A stretch of DNA of 64,000 nucleotides from an uncultured Acetatifactor sp. (GTDB lineage Bacteria; Bacillota; Clostridia; Lachnospirales; Lachnospiraceae): contig CAJUAH010000006.1 in NCBI GenBank assembly GCA_910584375.1, positions 110,806 through 174,805 of the forward strand, given 5' to 3'. A program made the translations under genes and the position numbers. The notes under the pieces are model-generated. The model was given only the letters and a program-made list of their open reading frames with translations. It had not been told where the DNA came from and ran no database searches. Below, piece after piece: positions 49,168 to 57,500 of this stretch (positions are counted from its first letter, which is position 1; every line of letters starts with the position of its first letter).

Positions 49168-49583
49168 TGGCGAAAGGTGCATACACATATAATCCGGCAA
49201 ATGTCAAAGAACCTGGAAAGGATCGTATGAGGTTTGAGCTGGGCGATGTAATGGTGGATGGACTCTCTGACACAACGGCGCTTACTGACGAGGAAATCCA
49301 GGCGGCAATCGACACCTATCCGAAATCATGGAAAAGGGCAAAGCTCATGTTGCTGGAGAGCCTGTGTAGGCGCTTTGCTTATGAGGTCAACACAAAAACC
49401 GGTCCTTTGACATTGGAATTGCAGGAAAGGGCAAAACTGTGGCGGGAAGATTACGAAAAGTTAAAAAAGGAGGTATCTGCAGAATCCTGTAGCATACCGC
49501 AGTTCAGAAACGCATCACAGAATAAACCTCCGTATTTTTATACCGGTATGCAGCGGAATGAAAGGGCGGGTGGCAGATGGTAA
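49167..49583 (+). CDS. Head-tail connector protein (gp6-like)
   Basis: A 138-residue protein, mainly helical (LTDEEIQAAIDTYPKSWKRAKLMLLESLCRRFAYEVNTKTGPLTLELQERAKLWREDYEKL). Size, place after the capsid gene and helical plan fit the gp6/adaptor class that docks on the portal. Confidence 0.75.
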   Translation: MAKGAYTYNPANVKEPGKDRMRFELGDVMVDGLSDTTALTDEEIQAAIDTYPKSWKRAKLMLLESLCRRFAYEVNTKTGPLTLELQERAKLWREDYEKLKKEVSAESCSIPQFRNASQNKPPYFYTGMQRNERAGGRW

Positions 49584-49933
49584 ATACGAGGATGATGTAT
49601 GTAAGGCCGGGGAATCTGCTCAAAGAGTTCATCATTGAGAGCAATAAGCAGGTAGTAACAAGCACAGGGCGGGTGGCGAACAGCCATAGCGGCGATGGTA
49701 CAAAGACATTGAAAGGGTGTCTTGCGGAGGCGTCTGACGAGGATAGGACAAACCACAGCCAAAAGGATCATGTTGTTACCCATACGATTGTGCAGGCAGG
49801 AAATCCGATGGCAAAGCGAACCGATAAGCTGGTTCTTGAAAACCGTGTGTTTTATATTGTTGATATTGACGATGCGGGAACTCTCGGCATTTCAACGATA
49901 TATTATGCTGAGGAAAGGCGGGATGCAAAATGA
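49577..49933 (+). CDS. Head closure-like protein
   Basis: A 118-residue beta-rich protein (FIIESNKQVVTSTGRVANSHSGDGTKTLKGCLAEAS, ADxxDRVDL-like end with RTDKLVLENRVFYIVDIDDAGTLGIS). Its place between adaptor and gp10-type proteins fits a head closure (stopper) role. Overlaps both neighbours. Confidence 0.65.
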   Translation: MVNTRMMYVRPGNLLKEFIIESNKQVVTSTGRVANSHSGDGTKTLKGCLAEASDEDRTNHSQKDHVVTHTIVQAGNPMAKRTDKLVLENRVFYIVDIDDAGTLGISTIYYAEERRDAK

Positions 49934-50385
49934 AACTATGGGTGGATGGAAAAGCCGGTAGCGCTGGCAGTGCTATCCGGGCAACTGTGAAAGAGCAGGT
50001 GACGAACATCAACCGCAAGGTGGTTTCTAGGGGCGTCCGGGCAGTAAATGCCATAAGGAACGCAGAACTGGAGGTACTGAAGGGGCAGCGTAGTGGCCGG
50101 GTTTACCGGAAACCATACACGAAAGCGACTTATACCGCATCGGCTCCGGGAGAGCCACCGGCAAGACGTACAGGGAATCTTCGTATGCACTGGAACGGAC
50201 AGGTAAAAAGCGAAAATGCCTCCAGTGGAGGGGTTGCTATCGTGGCAGAACTGGAAAGCCAGGAGTCTTATGCCGGCCACCTGGAAAATGGAACATCCAA
50301 AATGGCGGCAAGGCCGTTTGTGGAGAAGATTAAAGAAGAGGCCACGCCAGAAATCCAGAAGATTTATAGCGAGCCTTACACATAG
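49930..50385 (+). CDS. HK97 gp10-like tail completion protein
   Basis: A 151-residue basic protein with the pattern of this family: SAPGEPPARRTGNLR in the middle and the conserved ESYAGHLENGTSKMAARPFVEK near the C-terminus. It helps join the tail to the head. Coupled by ATGA overlap to the upstream gene. Confidence 0.85.
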   Translation: MKLWVDGKAGSAGSAIRATVKEQVTNINRKVVSRGVRAVNAIRNAELEVLKGQRSGRVYRKPYTKATYTASAPGEPPARRTGNLRMHWNGQVKSENASSGGVAIVAELESQESYAGHLENGTSKMAARPFVEKIKEEATPEIQKIYSEPYT

Positions 50386-50395
50386 GAGGTAGGAT

Positions 50396-50731
50396 ATGTC
50401 ACTTGTGATAGAAAAGCCGAGAGCCACCTTTGATATTTCTCAGATTAAGCGAGGGTATCTGCTTTGGGGCAGGCATTCCACATGGAATGAGGGGAAGGCG
50501 GGGTTTGTGACGGCGGCAACGGAAGATCAGCTGATCGTCCAGTATTATCCCGGAATCGGCAATGTAACAAATCATTTCATCATACCTGTGTCCGAGGCAG
50601 TAGAGGGTCAGTGGGAAATCCGCTGGTCCGCTGATATGGCAGAGGTACAGGAGTACAACATAAAGGAAGATGGAGAGCAGCAGGAAGAGGAAGGAGTTGA
50701 TAGCGGTGATCCTGGAGGAATTGATTCATAA
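50396..50731 (+). CDS. Head-tail region hypothetical protein (111 aa)
   Basis: A beta-rich protein with a central segment (RGYLLWGRHSTWNEGKAGFVTAATEDQLIVQYYPGIGNVTNHFIIP) and a very acidic tail. AGGAGG precedes the ATG. Commonly seen before the sheath gene in PBSX-like tails, function unknown. Confidence 0.65.
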   Translation: MSLVIEKPRATFDISQIKRGYLLWGRHSTWNEGKAGFVTAATEDQLIVQYYPGIGNVTNHFIIPVSEAVEGQWEIRWSADMAEVQEYNIKEDGEQQEEEGVDSGDPGGIDS

Positions 50732-51581
50732 GAGGTTCATCAGCTCAGAGAGCCTTGTCAAGCATCTTGCATTGTTCAATGGTGCGCCTGCTGTTTTCAG
50801 CCCGGAACCACCGGACGAAAGCCAGGAAGGGTGGTGTGGAAATACGCAGTACCCGGAGATAATTTACAATTTTGATCTGCAGGCGAATGAGGAAAGGCAT
50901 AGCGCCGGTACCCTGTCGGTATCGCTGCTGTGCCAGAACACTACCGAGATTACGCCGGAGGCGATTGAGCCTCTGGTGAGAGATTGTCTGCGGGATGTGA
51001 TATTAAAGCCGGAGGGAGGAACTCCATACTGTTTTGCGTGGGCGAGGACAGACGCATTTACCATAGACGAGAAGAAAGGGAGTGTCACAATCGGAAGTGA
51101 AGTACGGTTTGACATCCTGGAATATCCGTCATTTGAGACATCTGATCCGGACCCGGTTATGGCAACGAATAAATACATAAAGGAACTGTACACGGAATGT
51201 ATGATTATGGGATATGACAGGATGGAGGAAATCACGGAGGCGACAGGAGAAAGGCCGGTGATATACTGCCGCTTGGTATCAGCAGATAAGTCCGAGGAAA
51301 CGAATACAGTCGCATGGATGGATGGCAGAATAGCCGTCCATATTTTATGCCCTGAGAGTGAAACAAGGCTCAAAATGGCTGCTGCGATTGCAAACCGTAT
51401 GTCACTGGACGGAGAGATTATCATGCTGGACCACTCGCCCATGTTCATCAAACGCCTGCAGGCGAATTATAAATCTGACTATCTGAAAGACGGCCAGATT
51501 TTTGTAACAGGTCATTATGGGTTGTTGAGGTATAGGGCAAAGCCTCATTCACTGACAGCGGCCCATGTCAAGTACAAATAA
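50706..51581 (+). CDS. Tail-terminator-region hypothetical protein (291 aa)
   Basis: A mixed alpha/beta protein (ISSESLVKHLALFNGAPAVFSPEPPDESQEGW, SVLxQN-like core, then a second related half with VNTVAWMDGRIAVHILCPESETRLKMA). The two halves may be duplicated tail-terminator-like domains; this is a guess from plan only. GTG at 50706 after AAGGAG is the likely start, inside the end of the previous gene; a longer frame begins at 50670. Confidence 0.65.
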   Translation: MILEELIHKRFISSESLVKHLALFNGAPAVFSPEPPDESQEGWCGNTQYPEIIYNFDLQANEERHSAGTLSVSLLCQNTTEITPEAIEPLVRDCLRDVILKPEGGTPYCFAWARTDAFTIDEKKGSVTIGSEVRFDILEYPSFETSDPDPVMATNKYIKELYTECMIMGYDRMEEITEATGERPVIYCRLVSADKSEETNTVAWMDGRIAVHILCPESETRLKMAAAIANRMSLDGEIIMLDHSPMFIKRLQANYKSDYLKDGQIFVTGHYGLLRYRAKPHSLTAAHVKYK

Positions 51582-51592
51582 GGAGGTACACA

Positions 51593-51859
51593 ATGGCAAA
51601 AGAGACAACAAAGGAGGCCAGAGCTACCGAAACCGCTGAAACTAAGGTGGAAGTAGTGCAGGAGGCATCGCAGAAAGAGCAGAAAGCCTCGCGGGAATCC
51701 GTCTACTCGGCAAGCGAGCTGGCGGCTAATGCGAAGAAAGTCTTTGGAACCAGGCAGGAGTGTGTTGCGGCAGCATTGAAAGCTGCCGGAAAAACGGAAT
51801 GTACGGTTACGGAGGCGAAAGAGATCGTAGGAAAATTCTTGAAGAGGGAGGTTAAGTAA
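51593..51859 (+). CDS. Small tail-region protein (88 aa)
   Basis: A charged N-terminal half and a helical C-terminal half (YSASELAANAKKVFGTRQECVAAALKAAGKTECTVTEAKEIVGKFL), a pattern often found directly before sheath genes. AAGGAGG precedes the ATG. Confidence 0.7.
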   Translation: MAKETTKEARATETAETKVEVVQEASQKEQKASRESVYSASELAANAKKVFGTRQECVAAALKAAGKTECTVTEAKEIVGKFLKREVK

Positions 51860-51861
51860 GG

Positions 51862-53271
51862 ATGGCAGGTACATTTATCTTAGGAGAAACAAAGGTACGT
51901 CCTGGCTCCTATTTCAATATTCAGAAAAAAGGCGGGAACGCTGCCGCGGGTATTATGAATGGAGTAACAGCTGTTATCTTTAAGGCAGACTTCGGGCCGT
52001 TGAATACGGTGGTGGAGTTGAGCGCCGAGGACGGCTACGAGCAGACATTTGGAACCGGACTCACAACAGATGCAATCAGAGAGGCCATTGCGGGAGGGGC
52101 AAAGACAATCATTGCCTGCCGCGTTGGAAATGGAGGAACGCAGGGAACTATCGTTCTGAAAGACACGGCAAAGGAAGATGCCCTCAGCATTACGGCGAAA
52201 TATCCGGGAGATAAAGATTTCACGGTTACGATTCGTGAGAAACTTTCGGATTCCACGCTGAAGGAGTGCATTTTCTATACCGGGACAACGGAATTTGAAA
52301 AGGTTGAGTTTGTATCTGGCGAGGGCGAGGCAAAGGCCCTGGTTGATGCCCTGGCATCCTCCAAAAATTTCAAGGCAGAGCTGAAACCGGATAAGGAGAG
52401 CACCCTGCTGGAGATAGTCTCTCAGAGTGCGTTCACAAAGGGGACGAATCCGCAAACAACAACAGGCGACTACTCCAACGCTTTTGCACAGGTGGAGCCG
52501 TATGAGTTCAATACAATCTGCCTCGATACAGAAGATACGGAAATCCACCTGCTCCTGCAGTCGTTTGTGAACCGTATCTTTGACGCGGGTTCTCTCGCAC
52601 AGGCGGTTGTGGCGGAAAAGCACACGGTAGAGCTGGAAACGAGGATCAAGCACGCAGCGGCTTTCAATGACGAGAAGATGAATTATGTGCTGAACGCATG
52701 GGTGGACGAACAGGGAACAGCCATTGACGGGTACCAGACAGCGGCTCGCATTGCCGGGATGATCGGGGCGGTGGCGGCAAATTCCTCCCTCACGCATACC
52801 GTAATCAGCGGGTTTACCGAGATTCTGGAGAAACTCACGAACACGGATATGATTTCTGCTGAGAAGAGGGGATGTATCGTGCTGAGCTACAACAAGGCAA
52901 AGCAGGTGTGGATTGACAATGCAATCAATACGCTTATTACCCCGGCAGACAACCAGGACGACGGCTGGAAGAAAATCAGGAGGGTAAAGACTCGCTTTGA
53001 GTTGATAAGGCGCATCAATACCACTACGGATGATCTGGTCGGCAAGGTTGACAACGACAACAACGGAAGAGCAACTGTTATCAGCCAGATACAGGGTGTA
53101 GGCGATTCCATGCGCGAGGAAGGCAAGCTGATAGCGTGTGCAGTGACGGAAAGCAGCGCATACAAGGCAGACGGAGACAGCGCATGGTTCGATATTGATG
53201 TGATCGACAAGGATTCGATGGAGCATATCTATCTGACATTCCTGTTCCGGTTCAGCACTAACGAAGAATAG
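51862..53271 (+). CDS. Tail sheath protein
   Basis: A 469-residue contractile sheath. The N-terminal start GTFILGETKVRPGSYFNIQKKGG and the C-terminal signature-like RVKTRFELIRRINTTTDDL and MREEGKLIACAV are typical, as is the DGYQTAARIAGMIGA segment. It shows that the phage has a contractile (myovirus-type) tail. AAGG precedes the ATG and the gene begins two bases after the previous stop. Confidence 0.94.
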   Translation: MAGTFILGETKVRPGSYFNIQKKGGNAAAGIMNGVTAVIFKADFGPLNTVVELSAEDGYEQTFGTGLTTDAIREAIAGGAKTIIACRVGNGGTQGTIVLKDTAKEDALSITAKYPGDKDFTVTIREKLSDSTLKECIFYTGTTEFEKVEFVSGEGEAKALVDALASSKNFKAELKPDKESTLLEIVSQSAFTKGTNPQTTTGDYSNAFAQVEPYEFNTICLDTEDTEIHLLLQSFVNRIFDAGSLAQAVVAEKHTVELETRIKHAAAFNDEKMNYVLNAWVDEQGTAIDGYQTAARIAGMIGAVAANSSLTHTVISGFTEILEKLTNTDMISAEKRGCIVLSYNKAKQVWIDNAINTLITPADNQDDGWKKIRRVKTRFELIRRINTTTDDLVGKVDNDNNGRATVISQIQGVGDSMREEGKLIACAVTESSAYKADGDSAWFDIDVIDKDSMEHIYLTFLFRFSTNEE

Positions 53272-53283
53272 GAGGTATAGGCC

Positions 53284-53748
53284 ATGAGAAATGAAAGAGC
53301 AGCAGGCGATTCCAGACACGCAAGAACGGGCAAGGATGGGGCGTTTTACAGCAAGGACGGTGTTCTGCTGGCAACGGTGGAGCAGTTTACATCAAATGTC
53401 AGCTGGAACAATGCCAAGTACAGCGTTTTGGGCGATGCCCAGGAACATGAGACGGCGAACACCTTTGCTGTCAACCTTACCATGTCGCAGATTGTGGTGG
53501 AGGATGATGAATTTATCGTAGAGCTGATGAAAGCTCTGGAAACGCAGGTTATGCCTGTGTGGGATTTCCAGGGATCATTGCTCGGCAGGAACGGCTCCGA
53601 AGAGCGTGTGATTTACCGTGACTGCATCCCTTCCGGACAGGTGGATATTCAGAATGTGTCCGTGGGTGATGTAATCAAGCGCAACTGGAATTTCTTTGTC
53701 AATCGGGCACCTAAGTTGCAGTCGTTGCTCGGCATTGACAGGGATTAA
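53284..53748 (+). CDS. Tail tube protein (XkdM-like)
   Basis: A 154-residue beta-rich protein of the XkdM/DUF2001 kind (DGVLLATVEQFTSNVSWNNAKYSVLGDAQEHE, IxDVDxF-like NVSVGDVIKRNWNFFVNRAPKLQSL). It forms the inner tube of the tail. Twelve bases separate it from the sheath gene. Confidence 0.88.
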   Translation: MRNERAAGDSRHARTGKDGAFYSKDGVLLATVEQFTSNVSWNNAKYSVLGDAQEHETANTFAVNLTMSQIVVEDDEFIVELMKALETQVMPVWDFQGSLLGRNGSEERVIYRDCIPSGQVDIQNVSVGDVIKRNWNFFVNRAPKLQSLLGIDRD

Positions 53749-53762
53749 GTATCAGCACACTG

Positions 53763-53788
53763 GAGGGCGGCGTGGAGCTGCCCTCTTT
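53763..53788 (+). terminator. Attenuator-like hairpin after the tube gene
   Basis: GAGGGCGGC / GCTGCCCTC form a 9-bp stem with one G-T pair and a 5-nt loop, followed by TTT. Its short T-run suggests partial termination or mRNA protection, keeping sheath and tube mRNA in excess of chaperone mRNA. Confidence 0.6.
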
Positions 53789-53816
53789 CATTATGCAGAA
53801 ATAGGAGGAAAAGCAG

Positions 53817-54398
53817 ATGTCAAAAGATTTTACAAGAGGCGTGACCGTAGGAGAGGGCAATGCAGTAAAAGAGGAAACGCAGGTGACAGCACAGCAGGCG
53901 GTAAAAGAGTATGAGACCAGCGAGGAAGATACCAGGGCGCTGATCCGGGCGAATGAAGAGGATTTTATCCAGGGGCTTATTGATGCGGCAGAGTTTGCGT
54001 CTGAGGAAACGCAGCGTATCGAGATCATCCGGGAAGGACGCCTGTATTTCGCATTTAACATCCGGCCACTCAGTTCTGAGGAATATGAGAAGTGCCGCAA
54101 AAAGCACACCAAATATGTGCGGAATAAGCAGCTCGGCATGAAGATGCCGGAGGACACCAACAGGGTCAAGTACCAGTCAGAGATCATCTATGCGGCAACG
54201 GTTGATGAGGACAAAGAGAAATTATGGGATAACCGCAAGGTATGGAACGCCCTCAATGCAAAGAAAGACCGTATCATGAACGGCCTGGATGTGATCGAGT
54301 ACACGCTGAAAGCCGGTGAAAAGGACAGAATCCTGGAGGCGATCGACAAGCTCAGCGGCTACGAATCCAGCAATCTGGAGGAAGTGGCAAAAAACTAA
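53817..54398 (+). CDS. Tail assembly chaperone (XkdN-like), zero-frame product
   Basis: A 193-residue chaperone whose plan (an N-terminal beta-rich segment IEIIREGRLYFAFNIRPLSSEEYEKCRKK, then an alpha domain NALNAKKDRIMNGLDVIEYTLKAGEKDRILEAIDKLSG) matches XkdN-type proteins. It coats the tape measure during tail building. The gene ends in the slippery heptamer A AAA AAC directly before its stop, and the -1 frame continues for 60 codons. Confidence 0.88.
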   Translation: MSKDFTRGVTVGEGNAVKEETQVTAQQAVKEYETSEEDTRALIRANEEDFIQGLIDAAEFASEETQRIEIIREGRLYFAFNIRPLSSEEYEKCRKKHTKYVRNKQLGMKMPEDTNRVKYQSEIIYAATVDEDKEKLWDNRKVWNALNAKKDRIMNGLDVIEYTLKAGEKDRILEAIDKLSGYESSNLEEVAKN

Positions 54399-54577
54399 TC
54401 AGTGCCGGGGGAAAGGCTTGCCTGTTGCATCATATTTTCCAGACAACAGGCATTACCCCGGATGAATTTTACCGGAAATCAAAGGGAGTGCAGGCATTTA
54501 TGCTTGCCTCTATGAGAATTACTCTGGAATCACGGACGAAAGGAGGGGACGAGAATGGCGGAGACGGTCAGAATTGA
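54389..54577 (+). other. -1 frameshift extension of the tail chaperone
   Basis: A AAA AAC at 54389-54395 is followed at once by TAA in the zero frame. A -1 slip continues as LISAGGKACLLHHIFQTTG, includes ITPDEFYRKSKGVQAFMLASMRI and ends at TGA 54575-54577, inside the start of the tape measure gene. The fused product would be about 253 residues, the equivalent of the gpG-T type protein of other long-tailed phages. Confidence 0.82.
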
Positions 54578-57500
54578 GATACCGATTGAGACGATAGACA
54601 ACACCGATCCTGAGCTTAGCAATGTCACAAGGAATTTTGAGCGCATGGAAAAAGCGGCAGAGAGTGCCAATGGCGCGGCGAAAAAAGCCAATTCCACAGT
54701 GACGCAGTTTGACAGACAGGCTCAGAAAACAGAAAAAAGCCTGGCGGGCTGGGCGAAAGAGAAGTATGAGATTATGCTGGAGGCGAAAGACAGGATTACG
54801 CCGGTTTTATCCATGCTCGGAAACGGAATCAGAAGTTTTGCGGGGAAAACATGGAGCGTTACAATGCGGGCCGTTGACCTTATCACTTCGCCCGTGAGGG
54901 GAATCATAAACCTGTTGAAAAACCCAGTCTTTCAAGTGGGGGCAGTCCTCGGAGTCAGTATAGGTTTGAAAGATACGATAGAAACCTATAAGGACTTTGA
55001 GGCTGCTATGTCACAGGTGCAGGCCATAAGCGGTGCCACCGGTTCGGAAGTAACAAAACTTACGAACAAGGCGAAAGAAATGGGTGCCACAACGAAGTTT
55101 ACGGCGGAGGAATCCGCAGACGCATTCAATTATATGGCTATGGCCGGGTGGAAAACAGAAGATATGCTGAGCGGCATAGAGGGCATACTCAGTCTTGCGT
55201 CCGCCTCTGGAGAGGACCTGGCGACTACTTCCGATATTGTCACGGATGCCTTGACGGCGTTCAACATGAAAGCATCGGACGCAGGCAGATTTTCTGATGT
55301 GCTGGCGGCGGCAGCATCTAATGCGAATACAACAGTTTCCGGAATGGGTGAAACTTTCAAATATGCAGGCTCTATAGCGGGAGTGCTCGGCTACTCCATA
55401 GAGGATGTGGCCTTAATGACCAGTCTCATGGCAAATACAGGTATTAAGGCGACTATGGCAGGTACAGCTTTGAACTCAATCTTTACCAGGCTTTCCACCA
55501 ATACAAACGGCGCGGCGGATGCAATGTCTGATTTGGGGATTGAGTTTTTTACTTCCGAAGGAAATGCAAGGGATCTGTCGGATGTGATGGGAGAACTGAG
55601 AAATGCCACTGCCGACATGACGGCAAAACAGAAATCCCAGATTGCTAATACAATCGCAGGCGCAGAGGCACAAAAAGGGTTGTTGGCGATCCTGAACGCA
55701 TCCGAAGAGGACTATAACAAGCTGGCAGACGCAATCAATAACGCGGACGGCGCAGCGGCGAATATGTCCGAAACAATGCTGGATAATCTGCAGGGTTCCA
55801 TTACTCTGCTGCAGAGTGCGGTTGACGGGGTAAAAATATCCTTTGGCGAGAGGCTGTCTCCGTATGTGAGAGGTCTGGCAGACTGGCTTACCGCACAGAT
55901 GCCCGCAGTTGAGCAGGGACTGGACAAATTTATGGATTGGCTCGACACTAAAATTGACCGGATGCAGAGGAAATTTAATGCGATTGCCGACACAAAGGAA
56001 TGGCAGGACGCAGATTTCTTTGGAAAGGTCAAGATAGCCTGGGATGAATTTATTGCAGAGCCGTTTTCAGAATGGTGGAACAGTACAGGAAAGGCAAAGT
56101 TTGCGGATTTTGCCCAGGACATCGGGACGGGAATTGGTACCGGATTGAAAGTCGGCGTTATGGCTATGCTGGGAATTGACATTGGGGAAACTCTGGACGA
56201 AGGAGTAAGCATTGGCGCATCCTTTGCAAAAGGCTTTTCAGAGGGGTTTGACTTCCAGGCAATATCTGAGAAGTTGTGGCAGGGATTTAGCAATCTGCTT
56301 TCCAATGCTGGTAAGCTATTGCCGGGTGGAGAGGCTCCGGATTTGTCCTCAATTTTTTCTGCGGTTATGCTCAGTAAAATTGCAACGCCGTTCATCAGTA
56401 TGGGAAGAGGGGCGGCAAGCATCGGCAAAGGCTTGTTCGGTACAAATGCGGCAACCGGCACTTCCCTCATGGGTTCATTCCTGGGTTCAGCAGCAGCCGG
56501 TACCGGGTTGTTGGGAAAATCTGGCTTATTGGCAATCAACCTGGGAGCCGGAAACCTGGCGGGCGGTGCATCTATGAGCGCCGCTGCTCTGAGTGCGACA
56601 GGAATGGCGGCTGGTGGCGGTGCAATCGCCGCAGGAGCAACGCTGGTAAGCAGTGCGCTGGACGCATACAAAGCCATCAAATCCGACAATAGGGAAGAGT
56701 CAAAAGCCTATGGAGAGTCGGCGGCATGGAAAGCAGGCGGTGTAGCGGCAGGAGCCGCGGCTGGTGCGGCGATAGGTTCAATCATCCCCGGCATAGGTAC
56801 GGCAGTCGGCGCTTTAGTCGGTGCCGGTGTTGGCGGTATTGCCGGGTGGATTAAGGGAAACAAGGTTAAGGAGGAATACCAGGAAAATGTAGAGGAAATG
56901 CGGAAAGAGGCTGAAAAGGCACAAAAAGTCTTTGAGGCTACAGGGTTATCAATCGAGGATGTTATTTTCAAAAACGAGGCTTTGGCGCAGGCTATGAATG
57001 ATTCAGAAGTTTCTGCAGAACAGTTTGCATTGATGTTCCAGGAGGAATGTGCGAATGTTGCAAAAAAGGCTTTCGGGGATATTTCTCTGTCGCTGGCAGA
57101 GGTCAAAAAAGTGGCATCTGAGATTACCTTTGCCGATATGGCGGAGGAATTAAGCGGGTTTGCACAAGCAACAGCTGATACGGAGACGGCGCTGAACAAT
57201 CTGCAATCCTCAGTAACCGGCTTGAAAAAAGAAAACTGGAAAGTCGGCCTGGGTATGGAACTGTCGGAAACAGACAAGGACAGTTATAAGAGTGCCATTG
57301 AAAATTTCCTCAGCACAAGCCAGGCATTTATTGACGATAATCATTACCAGGCTACGGTTGCGCTGAAACTTCTGACAGGAGGGGAGGCGGACACTACCGG
57401 CTTGGACAGCTACTATGGCGGCTTGAAGAGCCAGATTGAGGATTTGGGTACCCAACTGACAGATTCTATGAATATTGCCCTGGAGGACAGTGTTATTACA

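Noticed and set aside
51880..53319. A 479-codon - strand frame over the sheath gene
   Set aside because: Shadow of a clear sheath protein; cysteine- and leucine-rich antisense composition.
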